52,341 bases of DNA from Natrialba sp. SSL1 (GCF_001861355.1 NZ_MASN01000056.1:1-52341), one strand, 5' to 3'; numbered from the stretch's first letter, positions 14,381 to 23,282 are shown. Numbers and translations: made by a program. The notes: generated by a model not told the origin, from the letters alone.

Positions 14381-15561
14381 TATGATCGCACCTCCGTGTT
14401 CTCCGAAATCGTCCCACGGACTGTTGCGCCAGCTTCGATCGTGGTCTCAGAGCCAACCACTGTACCGGGGACGTACGTACTGCCGCCATCGTCTGTAACA
14501 CGATCGCTGAGCAACGCCCCGAGTGCTTCATCTTCGAAGACACGGTCGCCAACTCGCACGTCACCAGGCCCGCCAGGAATCGTTGTCCCAGGGCCGATAG
14601 TGACACCGACGCCAGTAACACAATCAATCACGGTTGCGCCAGTTTCGACTCGTGTATCTGCATCGAGGACACTGCGCTCGATGGCTGCGTTTGAGCCAAC
14701 GGTTGTATTCTCGCCAAGACAGGCATAGGGTCCGACGACAGCCCCGGCACCGATCTCACAGTCAGGAGCGATCACAACGGGTTCACGAATCACAGCCGAG
14801 TCATGAACGGTCGCTGACTCAGCGACCGTCACCGCACATTGTTCGTCTGTGTGTCCTGAACCGAGTAGTTCGAACGAGATATCGAGGAGGTCCCATGGAT
14901 AGGTTGCATCAACCCAGGTCCCCTCAGAGATTGCCGCCTGTACCTCTGAATCGTCAAGTAACTCACTGATTGCATCCGTCAGCGAGTATTCTCCGGCTTG
15001 TGGGTCAGCTTCATAGATAGCATCAAAAATCTCAGGCTCAAATGCATACACTCCCGCGTTGAGCTGGTATGGACGGTCATCTTGTGGATTTTCGACGATC
15101 TCTGCGACAGTACCATCCCCTACGAGAACGCCACCATACGACCCAATCTGTAGCTTGGTGAGCACACCAAGTGTCCCGACAGAGTCACCGTTGTGTGCTG
15201 CAAGCACATCAGAAATAATCGTACTCTCGACGAACTGATCGCCGTTTACAACCAAGACGGTTTCATCAATCTCAGATTCAGCAGCTAACAGGGCATGCCC
15301 ACTGCCGAGTTGCTGCTCCTGGACGACATACGTCAGTGGAACGTTTCGATAGGTCGAGCCGAAATGTGCCTGAACGCGATTATGTTTATATCCGACGACG
15401 ACAGTAATATCCGTGATTCCAGCCGCAATTAGCTGATCAAAGACGTGTTCAAGGATGGGTCGTGTCGCGGCAGGCAACAATGGCTTTGGCCGATTGCTTG
15501 TCAATGGCCGCAGCCGAGATCCTTCACCTCCAGCGAGAACAACGGCAGAGGTCAAACTCAT
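14380..15561 (-). CDS. glmU: GlmU-like bifunctional sugar-1-phosphate nucleotidylyltransferase/acetyltransferase
   Basis: The N-terminal nucleotidyltransferase domain carries VVLAGGEGSRLRPLT and RPKPLLP. The metal-site VVNGDQF and YSLTDAI segments follow. From about residue 245 hexapeptide repeats form a left-handed beta-helix (VIREPVVIAPDCEIG, TTVGSNAAIERSV). The length of 393 aa fits archaeal enzymes making UDP-GlcNAc or dTDP/UDP-glucose. Translational coupling to glmS supports the UDP-GlcNAc role. A glucose-1-phosphate thymidylyltransferase cannot be excluded. Confidence 0.85.
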   Translation of the reverse strand: MSLTSAVVLAGGEGSRLRPLTSNRPKPLLPAATRPILEHVFDQLIAAGITDITVVVGYKHNRVQAHFGSTYRNVPLTYVVQEQQLGSGHALLAAESEIDETVLVVNGDQFVESTIISDVLAAHNGDSVGTLGVLTKLQIGSYGGVLVGDGTVAEIVENPQDDRPYQLNAGVYAFEPEIFDAIYEADPQAGEYSLTDAISELLDDSEVQAAISEGTWVDATYPWDLLDISFELLGSGHTDEQCAVTVAESATVHDSAVIREPVVIAPDCEIGAGAVVGPYACLGENTTVGSNAAIERSVLDADTRVETGATVIDCVTGVGVTIGPGTTIPGGPGDVRVGDRVFEDEALGALLSDRVTDDGGSTYVPGTVVGSETTIEAGATVRGTISENTEVRS

Positions 15562-15629
15562 ACCGTATGAAGAAGATGATAGTCACATAATAGTACTGTT
15601 TTAGGAAACAATCAGAGTATGCGAACGGT

Positions 15630-16769
15630 TCAGCTTGCAACCTGTTCTTCAACGTCAACCCAGAGATGGACGTAGTTGTCCGTGGTCTCCGTTGAAATCT
15701 CATCTGGAACTGCATCAGGATAGAGAAGCCAGACGAGTCGAATATCCTCACCCGTCATCGTTGGCTCAATATCGTGTTGATGATGCCAGGTCTCGTTGTG
15801 GGCTAGTTGCGGTTCGAATCGTTCGAGTTCGCGTTGCTCTTCGACGACTGTTTCGTTCCCGACCTGGGTGATGTTCTGTTCGACGAGTATCACCGTATAC
15901 TCGACCGTCCGGTGTTCATCGTTGTCAACACCAAGGACGATCTCTTCGGACTCCCCCTGGGTAAACTCGGTCGGATAGTTGTCTGCGACGAGTTCATCGT
16001 CATCATCCTCAGTGAGGATGTAGACTGCCGAGAACTGCTCTCCTTCTGGCGGAACCAGTATGGCAAACGAAACGGTCCCAACAGCAAGCACCACAGATGC
16101 GACGAGCAAGACGTTCAACACGGCATCTGCTCGATCGTCTGGTTCGAATAACTCTGCTCGACCGGCAGCATACCAGGATTTGTACGGCACTTGGAACCGC
16201 TCATCTGCAGGGAGGTTCCACCGACGAACAGCCGCAATTGCCGTTGCGAGGGCTGTAAAGAGGCTCACTGTAATCATGATTGGGACCAAGCGGATCCCCC
16301 ACGGCGTGAAATTCAATACGAGTCCCAGAAGCGGAGTGATCGCAATACTAAGGCCAAACGAGAGTGCAACACGCTCAATTCCATCGATCCCAGACCGTCT
16401 AAACCCGCGTTCCCACAGTCGATCTGTGTCGGCTTCGTCTGCAGCCCCAGAAGACGCTGTATCTGTTCCCCACTCTCTGTCTGACCCCCACGTTGACCCA
16501 GACTCTGAATCCGTTGTTGTGTCACCCTCCGACTCGTCCGAGAGTGGTGACTCACCAGCTTCTGGAAACAGTGCTGCGATGAACGCATAGCCTGGAATAA
16601 ACAGGACAAAAATCAACCCAAGCGGAATCCGGAGCGGTGTCTCTTTGAGAATCGGCGCAAGAACGGCGATATTAGTCAGGGCAACAAATACAAAGACAGC
16701 AGCGAGATCAGCTGGCAGCGTTCGTACTGGCCGCGGAAGCATCGCCACCACTGAACGCGACGTAGACAT
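15630..16769 (-). CDS. DUF1616 membrane protein
   Basis: A 379-aa protein. An N-terminal pair of transmembrane helices (LPADLAAVFVFVALTNIAVL and LGLIFVLFIPGYAFIAALF) carries the DUF1616 signature LFIPGYAFIAALFPE. An acidic Ser/Asp-rich loop precedes two more helices and another near residue 235. The C-terminal 130 residues face outward and look beta-rich (ENITQVGNETVVEEQRELE). Haloarchaeal DUF1616 genes often occur in envelope or polysaccharide loci and near DUF58/MoxR systems, both of which are nearby. Function not established. Confidence 0.85.
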   Translation of the reverse strand: MSTSRSVVAMLPRPVRTLPADLAAVFVFVALTNIAVLAPILKETPLRIPLGLIFVLFIPGYAFIAALFPEAGESPLSDESEGDTTTDSESGSTWGSDREWGTDTASSGAADEADTDRLWERGFRRSGIDGIERVALSFGLSIAITPLLGLVLNFTPWGIRLVPIMITVSLFTALATAIAAVRRWNLPADERFQVPYKSWYAAGRAELFEPDDRADAVLNVLLVASVVLAVGTVSFAILVPPEGEQFSAVYILTEDDDDELVADNYPTEFTQGESEEIVLGVDNDEHRTVEYTVILVEQNITQVGNETVVEEQRELERFEPQLAHNETWHHQHDIEPTMTGEDIRLVWLLYPDAVPDEISTETTDNYVHLWVDVEEQVAS

Positions 16770-16954
16770 TCGATCCTACGTAACGACGAGGCTAACAAAA
16801 ACCAACCGGTCATCAGCCGTGGTCCAGCAGTGCCAGAAAAGATATCAAGGCCCCGATTTCAGCAGTGATGTAGAAAGATGGAGGTCTCTTTAAGCGGGCT
16901 TTGGAATTGGCGTTCGAAGAATTGGAGACGGGAGTGTCGCGTTTTCGAGATTGG

Positions 16955-17710
16955 TCACGGTACGTTCGACAGTTGTTCTTCGAGTTTCGCCGTCGTCGTC
17001 CACGAAAAACACTGGTCTAACGATTCCAGGTGGACGAGCGAGTCAGTGATTACGCCGCTATACGAGGGGGTGCGACCGCCGAGTTCGGTCTCTAGGTAGG
17101 ATTCGAGATCCTGCACTGAGATGTCTAGACCGTGGTCACGGGCCTGGTCAGCGAGTGTACTCAGTTCCTCGGTGAGGTCATTAGCATGGTACGCTAACTC
17201 GACTGCTCGAGCACGTATTGCGTCTTCTGTTGTGAGCAGCGACTCATCTTCGTAGTGTTCCTCCTGCGCCCGAGGGAAGAGATATGTACGGTCGAGTAGC
17301 GTCGGGCGTTCGATGCGTCCAAACTCTGCGACTGCCCCACCAGTGTCGTGTTCGAGAATTAGTGGGACCGAATCCGCATAGAGGGCGTGAATGAAAAACT
17401 TTACTTTGAGGTCGGGGATGTCGTCTGATACATCGAGATCGGGTTGCGTGGCGAGTAGGTACGCGTAGGAATCGTGCCGATGGTTTAGCACATCGAGCGC
17501 TTCGTCGAGACGGTATTTGAACGGTGGTTCGTAACTCCCCAGAACGAAATACGTCGAGTGCGGACCGAAGAGGTGTTCGTGTCGATGTCGCATGTAGGAG
17601 AGGAGTCGTTCGCTATCTACTGGGTCGAGTTCTAGACCGTAGAGGACGTCGTCCAGGATGTAGTCGGTGAGTTCTTCAGTATTCTCCGGTATCTTCGGCA
17701 TACCAACCAA
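16955..17710 (-). CDS. Unrecognised enzyme-like protein divergent from a winged-helix gene
   Basis: The 251-aa protein contains RHRHEHLFGPHSTYFVLGSY, PPFKYRLDEALDVL, a central KVKFFIHALYADSVPLILEHD and TGGAVAEFGRIERPTLLDRTYLFPR. The pattern of an N-terminal LGSY strand, a mid-protein aromatic strand and a later GG-AEFGR motif recalls nucleoside 2-deoxyribosyltransferase or TIR-like folds (weak inference from motif spacing only). It diverges from the regulator at 17802 with 91 bp between starts. ATG 17701 is an alternative start. Confidence 0.6.
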   Translation of the reverse strand: MVGMPKIPENTEELTDYILDDVLYGLELDPVDSERLLSYMRHRHEHLFGPHSTYFVLGSYEPPFKYRLDEALDVLNHRHDSYAYLLATQPDLDVSDDIPDLKVKFFIHALYADSVPLILEHDTGGAVAEFGRIERPTLLDRTYLFPRAQEEHYEDESLLTTEDAIRARAVELAYHANDLTEELSTLADQARDHGLDISVQDLESYLETELGGRTPSYSGVITDSLVHLESLDQCFSWTTTAKLEEQLSNVP

Positions 17711-17801
17711 TGAGGAAATATAGCCTGATAACCATACTGGTCTGACTTGGGGAAGTTAACCCCGAGTGCTTATGTGACCTGGCATTGTACGTTCGGGTAA
17801 C

Positions 17802-18275
17802 ATGGCCGATATCTCCCCACACTCCAAACCCGATCAGGAGGAAAACCCCTTGGAGCGGCAGCGAGAGTTGATGGAATTGCTGTCGCAGGAAACCCGTCAC
17901 AGTATCATTCAGACGCTTCTCGGCCACCCGGAACTCCTCGCGTCAGCGGACGAACTCAATCATTTCATCCCAAGTAAATCGAAAAAGACTGTGCAAGAGC
18001 AACTGGACGTGCTCGTCGACGCAGAGATCCTTGAGATCTACGAGCACTCGCCTAACAAGGAAAAGCGCGGGTTGCCCTGGAAATTCTACGGCTTTACCGA
18101 GTACGGTGTCGATATCCTCGGCGATTTTAACTACCTCAAGGGTGTTCCAATGGCGCGAGCTGTCCACCAGAAAACGCGGAAGCCTGAGAAGATCGAGCGC
18201 CACGAAGCAGCCCCACGACCACCGCTCCCAGAACCAGTCCGGGTAGCATTCCGACTCAACGACCAAGAGGATTGA
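17802..18275 (+). CDS. Winged-helix regulator, C-terminus cut by an IS end
   Basis: A 157-aa paralogue of the protein at 9727, sharing LLSQETRHSIIQTLLGHPEL, the HTH SKKTVQEQLDVL, and KFYGFTEYGVDILGDFNYL and IERHEAAPRP. It is about 60 residues shorter. Its stop codon TGA (18273-18275) lies inside a TnpB-element right-end motif (TTGACATCCTCCTC), so the natural tail was replaced by an insertion. It probably controls the divergent gene at 16955 through the shared 91-bp spacer. Confidence 0.75.
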   Translation: MADISPHSKPDQEENPLERQRELMELLSQETRHSIIQTLLGHPELLASADELNHFIPSKSKKTVQEQLDVLVDAEILEIYEHSPNKEKRGLPWKFYGFTEYGVDILGDFNYLKGVPMARAVHQKTRKPEKIERHEAAPRPPLPEPVRVAFRLNDQED

Positions 18276-18291
18276 CATCCTCCTCCGCCTT
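18273..18291 (-). repeat. Solo right end of an IS1341-type element
   Basis: On the minus strand it reads GGCGGAGGAGGATGTCAA, the same terminus (ending TCAA) as the elements at 1411, 10391 and 28268. No tnpB remains. It supplies the stop codon of the upstream regulator. Confidence 0.5.
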
Positions 18292-18343
18292 TGATCGAAG
18301 ACGAGATCGAATGCCAAGTCGACCTCTTGGGGGAAAATAATGT
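18292..18343 (+). pseudogene. Fragment of a DUF6036-like nucleotidyltransferase gene
   Basis: About 45 bp match 19951-19995 of the intact nucleotidyltransferase gene at 19447 with only a few, partly synonymous changes (ATCGAAGACGAnATCGAA and then GCCAAGTCGACCTC). It translates IEDEIECQVDLLG. This is the relic of a second copy of that gene, lying between the IS relic and the surviving HTH/nucleotidyltransferase pair. Confidence 0.6.
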
Positions 18344-18458
18344 GTCACAGTCACAGTGACATTACCTTTGGTGTCAATAGTTTCCATCACAAAACCCTTT
18401 AGCTATCAGTAATGTTTGAAACACTACTTATTGGCTTCCATTCATATCGTCTCAAGTA

Positions 18459-18486
18459 ACGAAAGGGATTTATAAATCTCTTTCGT
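18459..18486. promoter_or_regulatory. 28-bp palindromic operator overlapping a TATA box
   Basis: Half-site ACGAAAG, one variable base and GATTTA mirror TAAATC, one variable base and CTTTCGT, with a single mismatch pair. The centre TTTATAAA is TATA-like and lies 14 bp before the ATG at 18500, too close for a normal TATA position unless the protein starts further in. Its placement suggests autoregulation by the HTH protein encoded just downstream. Confidence 0.6.
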
Positions 18487-18499
18487 AATATGAGACTAC

Positions 18500-19450
18500 A
18501 TGGTAGACAAGAGTCACTTCCGTCTATTATCACATCTTGTAGTGGGGAATGGGTCGGAAATAGGTATCAGTACGCTTGCTGATCAACTCGACTGGAGCGC
18601 TGGCCACACCTCACGTATCGTCTCCGAATTAGAAACCTACGGCTATGTCCAAACCAAGCAAAGTGGTCGGCAAAAGTTGGTTTCTCCGACGGACATCGAA
18701 CCGATCGAGCAACTCGAGGGACTTCTCACGGAGTACAGCCACATGGATCTACCCGATCTCATTGCTGGTGCTGGGTTACTCGTGCTCTACTATCTCGATC
18801 AAAAGCGGACCGCAACCGAGTTAGCCGAACTGAGTGGTGTTAGTCAGGCGACGGTCTACCGCCGGTTAGATAGCTTTCAGCACGTTGGTGTCGTGGGGAA
18901 ATCGAAGTCCCAGTATCGTCTCAACGATCCGTTTGCAGTGTTGTCCTCGATCGCTCGAGGACTGCTCCACCAGAAACATCGTCGCGAAGCACAGCGGCAC
19001 GCGAGTGGACTCAATTTTCTCTGGGAAACACACAACGAATTCCTCTTCGCCTGCGACAGTGACGTTACTGCTGATGGATTTTACCTGACCGGGCCTGCCC
19101 TGTTCGAAGCGTTCGATGTCCCGCTTCTCACAAGGGATCGGCGACACTACTTCCGGACGGACCGACTTTCCGAGATTACTCCCGCAGAATTAGTCTGCCA
19201 CACACTACTGATCGATGACGGTCCTCGGTACCGAACGTACTGTCTCTTATTGATACAACAACAGGATATCGAGAGAACGGCACTACGGGAGCGTGCTGAA
19301 CACTATCTCCCCGAAGCGGTGATCGATCTGCGCGCTATCGTCGATGAATTCATCGAATACTTAGAGACAGACGGAACGACAACAACCGACCAACTACCCA
19401 AATGGAAAGACTTCAAACAAACGGCCAGAGACTATGAGATTACTGTATGA
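18500..19450 (+). CDS. Two-winged-helix regulator, AbiEi-like antitoxin candidate
   Basis: A 316-aa protein. A first MarR-like winged helix contains ISTLADQLDWSAGHTSRIVSELE. A second HTH contains TATELAELSGVSQATVYRRLD. The C-terminal 170 residues have no motif I recognise. It overlaps the nucleotidyltransferase gene by 4 bp (ATGA), so the two are co-translated. An HTH protein paired with a stand-alone nucleotidyltransferase is the layout of AbiE-type and other toxin-antitoxin pairs. That assignment is inferred from arrangement, not sequence identity. A near-perfect palindrome lies just upstream. Confidence 0.7.
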   Translation: MVDKSHFRLLSHLVVGNGSEIGISTLADQLDWSAGHTSRIVSELETYGYVQTKQSGRQKLVSPTDIEPIEQLEGLLTEYSHMDLPDLIAGAGLLVLYYLDQKRTATELAELSGVSQATVYRRLDSFQHVGVVGKSKSQYRLNDPFAVLSSIARGLLHQKHRREAQRHASGLNFLWETHNEFLFACDSDVTADGFYLTGPALFEAFDVPLLTRDRRHYFRTDRLSEITPAELVCHTLLIDDGPRYRTYCLLLIQQQDIERTALRERAEHYLPEAVIDLRAIVDEFIEYLETDGTTTTDQLPKWKDFKQTARDYEITV

Positions 19451-20292
19451 GCTCTCGTGAACGATTCGGTCGGAATTATATCGAGGCCGAGCTCCGAGAA
19501 ATCGCAGATCACCTCCAGACGGACGTTGATGCCTATCTCATCGGCGGTGGCGCAATGTCACTTCACGAGCCCTCTCTCAAGGACACGACCAAAGATATCG
19601 ATCTCGTCGTCGTAGACGAGGCGGCCCTTCGCCGTCTAATGGGGGTACTCGACGGCCTCGGCTATGAGGAAGTTACCGATCTCGGTGAGGAGTATGATCG
19701 GTTAGGAGCGCGCCACTGCGTTCGAAACGATGCCGGCTGTCAGTTCGATGTCTTCTATCGACAGATTGCCGATAAGCTGTATTTCAGCGACGGAATGCAA
19801 GCGCGGAGTGAGGCGTTTCTTTCGGACGAGTCCTTCTCAGTCGGGCTCGTTTCGTTCGAGGATATCTTTCTCTTCAAGTCCGTCGCAGAGCGTCCGGACG
19901 ATATCGGAGACATGGCGACACTCGTCCAGACAGATCTCGATTTCGATGTGATCGAAGACGAAATCGAACGCCAAGTCGACCTCCTGGGAGGTGAGCAATT
20001 TGTCACAGTGATCTCCGAATCGCTGGAACGGCTCGACCAGAACGAAGGTATCCAGACACCCCTCGACGATGTCGTCCGGGAGTACTACCAACGGTACATG
20101 AACGGGTACGAACTCCGGTTGCAGTTAGACGAGGACACCGCAACATCCGTCAGCGAACTCGCGTCGACGTTAGACGTATCAGAAGAAGAAATCGAACGTC
20201 GATACGAGTACCTCGAGCAGTACGGGTTCGTCGAACGAACCAGTGAAGGGATACGAGATACTGGGAGGCACGACGAATTTCAGCGGTCCTAG
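19447..20292 (+). CDS. DUF6036-like nucleotidyltransferase (toxin-antitoxin type)
   Basis: A 281-aa protein. The nucleotidyltransferase core shows AYLIGGGAMSLHE (GG/S-type motif) and TKDIDLVVVDE (two metal-binding Asp), and a later QFDVFYR (third Asp). A C-terminal HTH-like segment (SVSELASTLDVSEEEIERRYEYL) follows. Such enzymes transfer nucleotides to RNA or protein. In AbiEii/MenT-like systems they are toxins acting on tRNA, and in others they are antitoxins. A gene fragment of a second copy lies at 18292. Confidence 0.8.
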   Translation: MSSRERFGRNYIEAELREIADHLQTDVDAYLIGGGAMSLHEPSLKDTTKDIDLVVVDEAALRRLMGVLDGLGYEEVTDLGEEYDRLGARHCVRNDAGCQFDVFYRQIADKLYFSDGMQARSEAFLSDESFSVGLVSFEDIFLFKSVAERPDDIGDMATLVQTDLDFDVIEDEIERQVDLLGGEQFVTVISESLERLDQNEGIQTPLDDVVREYYQRYMNGYELRLQLDEDTATSVSELASTLDVSEEEIERRYEYLEQYGFVERTSEGIRDTGRHDEFQRS

Positions 20293-20301
20293 CAGTTCGT
20301 T

Positions 20302-20883
20302 CTACTTTTCCAGCGAATCGCCGAATTCCTTCTGGAAGCCTTCGAGAAGCCGTCCGAACCCGGATTGGAGGAAAAACTCGGCGTCTTCTTTCGCCTCGAG
20401 GAGGTGTTTGCGGCGTTTGTCAGAGTATTCCGTTGCCATCTCGTCTAATTCGACGGCGAGGGCTTCTACCGTCTCCTCGTCCTCGAGAGAATCGTAGGTT
20501 CTGAACACATCTTTCAGCCCGCGCTTGGCAGATTGTCTAACGCGACCGTCTTCGTCTGTCAGTGCCTCCAGCAGGAAGCCGCCAATTGCGTCAGTCTGTT
20601 CCCGAACGGTCTCGATATCTGCCTCGATCGATCGGTCGCTCTCGGCGACGGCGAACACCAGTGCGATCCCTGGCGTCAGTCGCTCCGCAACGCGGACGGT
20701 CGACTGTCGAACGTATCCATCCTCGCTGTCGGCATAGATAGCGGTCAACTCGTCAAAACAGGTCTCGTACAACTGGATCCGTTCCTCAAGATCTAACTCC
20801 TCGATTTCGTCGATCGCCTTGTTGATCTGCTCGGAATCGCCTGAGCGAATGCCGGTTGCAAATTCGTCCCACCGCTGTTCCAT
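20302..20883 (-). CDS. HEAT-repeat-like helical protein
   Basis: The 193-aa, very acidic, all-helical protein contains repeats of the form DSEDGYVRQSTVRVAERL and DEDGRVRQSAKRGLKDVF, spaced about 55 residues apart as in HEAT-like repeats. It has no signal peptide or membrane segment. It converges on the nucleotidyltransferase gene with 9 bp between stops. It may be a scaffold protein, but its role is unknown. Confidence 0.65.
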   Translation of the reverse strand: MEQRWDEFATGIRSGDSEQINKAIDEIEELDLEERIQLYETCFDELTAIYADSEDGYVRQSTVRVAERLTPGIALVFAVAESDRSIEADIETVREQTDAIGGFLLEALTDEDGRVRQSAKRGLKDVFRTYDSLEDEETVEALAVELDEMATEYSDKRRKHLLEAKEDAEFFLQSGFGRLLEGFQKEFGDSLEK

Positions 20884-20983
20884 ATCCGCCTATTGGGTCA
20901 CCCAGTGCATAATACCCGGCGCAACCACGTTGTCCGGGTGCCACATATAGTCCTGTACTATCGTGCTCGGAGCGGTTGACCAG

Positions 20984-21018
20984 AACAAAGTACTCACGCT
21001 CTTATGTAGCACTTTGTT
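20984..21018. repeat. Inverted repeat within IS relic
   Basis: AACAAAGT (20984-20991) and ACTTTGTT (21011-21018) are perfect inverted arms 19 bp apart. They may be part of the relic element's structured end or an unrelated terminator for the flanking gene. Confidence 0.35.
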
Positions 21019-21071
21019 GATTCGCTCTTCGAGCGCTTCTTGAGGACGGGGGCTTAGCGCCCTCTCTTCAG
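20990..21071 (-). repeat. Solo left end of the 43.8-kb-type TnpB element
   Basis: Read on the minus strand from the stop of the DUF4129 gene, CTGAAGAGAGGGCGCTAAGC and CCCCGTCCTCAAG match the left end of the element at 43761. Both copies follow CACTTAG. No tnpB is attached, so this is a relic or a non-autonomous (MITE-like) derivative inserted right after a TTAG stop codon. Confidence 0.6.
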
Positions 21072-23282
21072 CTAAGTGGCAGATACACCCGTCTGACACA
21101 GGTCCTGTGCGTGTTCAAGGATTGTTTCTGCCTCGTGTTTTGAGATGCCACTAACATCGAACGTGGCCTGTTCATATCCTTGGGTCACGGTACGTAGGGA
21201 GTCAGTGACCGTAGGCGTATCCGTATTGTTCTCGAACTGGCGGTAGAACTCCCAGTAGGTGTAGCTGGTCGCTTGCGCTGAATCGAGTTCCGACTCGAGT
21301 GACTGTCGAACTGCTGCATAGCCGGTTTGGACCGCCCCTTCTGTGTCACCCTCATCCAGTCGGTCGGTTGCTTCTGAAAAGAGTGGCTGGACGAGTGACG
21401 ATTCAGATTCTGCTGTCAGTTCGGAGTCTACAGATGCTGTTGGTGCCTCAGTACCAGGAGTCTCATCGCGTGGATGATCAACAGGTTCCTCTGCTGGTCG
21501 CCGTGACCGATACCAGTAGAGGCCACCCACACCGACGGTTCCGATAAGAAGCACTCCACCAGCCAGCCAGAGCCACGACGAACGTGAGGAACCCGGTAGA
21601 CTCGACTCGGTTGAGCCTGCAGAGCCTTGCACGATGGCGGCAACAGTAGTGGCTTCAGCACTGGCCAGGTTTGTTCCATCGCCAGAGTACACTGCTGTGA
21701 CCTCTACCTCGTCAGTGTCATCTTCGGGAACAGCAATGGTTGTCTCAAACTCACCGCTCCCCTCAGTCGTCACTGACTCGAGTGGTGTGCCACCGACAGC
21801 AATCTGAATCGATTGTCCCTCAACACCACTACCAGCTACAGTGATGTCTCCCGTTACGTTCAGTTCGTCCGCGTCTGTCTCACTCTGTGTTGCAGCAACG
21901 CTCAGCTCAGGGTCGGTTTCAGTCACTGTGACCGTCGTCTCAGTCGTCACTGACTCGAGTGCCCGCTCTTCGAACGGCAGCGACACTGTCAGGTTTTGCT
22001 CACCGGATGGCACTGCTGCAGGAACAGTGCTAGCTCCATCAAAAACAAGCTCGCCAGCGTCGAGGGCGGCGACACCAAGGTCTTCCTCACCAAGTGTGAC
22101 TGTAAGTGGGACATCGTCAATCTCTTGCTCGCCAGCCTGCAGTTCTGCCTCGACTCCGAGTGTATCGTTATAGGCGACTGTCTCTGGATCGACCGATGTG
22201 ATCGTCAGTGTCGGCTCAACTTGTTCGACATTGACCCCAACAGATGTTTCAGAACCAAAGTATGGTGAGCCACCGTCGGGGAGATAACTGACGGTGAGAT
22301 TAGTTTCGCCTGCGGGGATCGAAATTGGCCGGTAGTCGAACTCGAACTCGCCCGAATCGTCCGTCTCTGTCTCAATGAGTTGGTTGCCGACGTTGAGTTG
22401 GATTGGTTCGCCAGCAACGGGATCCCCATCTGCGGTTTCTATCTCACCGGTGGCTGTGAGTGGGGTGATAAATGAGACTGTTGTGGACTCCACGGCAGTG
22501 ATGCGGATCGTTGTCTCGTCAAATTCCGCCTCCCTGATCTGCTCTTGATCAGCCTGTACCGACTGGTTCGTCGATTCGATTGCAGCACTTGCATCAGTCA
22601 GGTCTGTCCCAGTGGCCTCTTCGATAACGCCATAATGACTTTGGACAGATTGACTCAGCTCTTCAATCTCCGCAGACAGTTCCTCCAGTTCTCGCGCTAA
22701 CTCTCGAGCCCGTTCGTCATCGCCATCTTCGCGGGCCTCTTCATACTCGTCCTGAGTTTCCTCATACTCCGCAACCGAATCAGAGAGGTCTTGCTGATCC
22801 TGCTGGGCTTCTTCATAGGCTTCTGACTCGTCATCGTCATCATCGCTGGTCTCACCAGCGACATCAACGTACTGCCCTAGGCGCTCCTCGAACTCGTCGT
22901 CAATATACTCATTTGCGGTCTCATACTGGCCTTCACTGATCTCTACGGCACTCTCCTCGAGTTGGCCAGAGAGCCAGCCAGAAAGCCACTGATCAAGTTC
23001 GTCGTCACCATCGTCTCCGCTATAGGTGTCCGGATTTTGATGGCGAACAGTTTCGTTCTCATCGTCTGTCTCCTGGGCCACAGTTGGGTTGAGGGATGCA
23101 ACTACTGTTGCCGTAGGATCACCGGCCATCTCCGCTGACGGTGAGCCTGCTGTTGTATCCGACGGAACTGCTCCACCAACGGTTCCCGTCATCGCTAAGC
23201 ATAGACAACAGATCAGAGCGACGAAGACAGCCGTTCGGCCAGCGATGAACGTCACAGTGCCTGAATGTGAGTCAGACTGCAA
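21072..23282 (-). CDS. Secreted/membrane DUF4129-domain protein
   Basis: A 736-aa protein. An N-terminal signal-anchor (VFVALICCLCLAMTGTVGG) is followed by an acidic segment with a coiled coil (about 145-230, rich in Glu/Gln heptads). Three Ig-like beta domains follow, each with a PVAGEPIQLNVG or VEGQSIQIAVGG type signature. One transmembrane helix (WLWLAGGVLLIGTVGVGGLYW) leads to a cytoplasmic C-terminal DUF4129-like helical domain (SYTYWEFYRQFENN). Haloarchaeal DUF4129 proteins accompany DUF58/MoxR operons such as that at 29.8-35.6 kb. Its TAG stop coincides with the IS relic. Confidence 0.8.
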   Translation of the reverse strand: MQSDSHSGTVTFIAGRTAVFVALICCLCLAMTGTVGGAVPSDTTAGSPSAEMAGDPTATVVASLNPTVAQETDDENETVRHQNPDTYSGDDGDDELDQWLSGWLSGQLEESAVEISEGQYETANEYIDDEFEERLGQYVDVAGETSDDDDDESEAYEEAQQDQQDLSDSVAEYEETQDEYEEAREDGDDERARELARELEELSAEIEELSQSVQSHYGVIEEATGTDLTDASAAIESTNQSVQADQEQIREAEFDETTIRITAVESTTVSFITPLTATGEIETADGDPVAGEPIQLNVGNQLIETETDDSGEFEFDYRPISIPAGETNLTVSYLPDGGSPYFGSETSVGVNVEQVEPTLTITSVDPETVAYNDTLGVEAELQAGEQEIDDVPLTVTLGEEDLGVAALDAGELVFDGASTVPAAVPSGEQNLTVSLPFEERALESVTTETTVTVTETDPELSVAATQSETDADELNVTGDITVAGSGVEGQSIQIAVGGTPLESVTTEGSGEFETTIAVPEDDTDEVEVTAVYSGDGTNLASAEATTVAAIVQGSAGSTESSLPGSSRSSWLWLAGGVLLIGTVGVGGLYWYRSRRPAEEPVDHPRDETPGTEAPTASVDSELTAESESSLVQPLFSEATDRLDEGDTEGAVQTGYAAVRQSLESELDSAQATSYTYWEFYRQFENNTDTPTVTDSLRTVTQGYEQATFDVSGISKHEAETILEHAQDLCQTGVSAT

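Noticed and set aside
16060-16590. Plus-strand frame opposite DUF1616
   Set aside because: Ser-rich antisense shadow of a recognised membrane protein gene.
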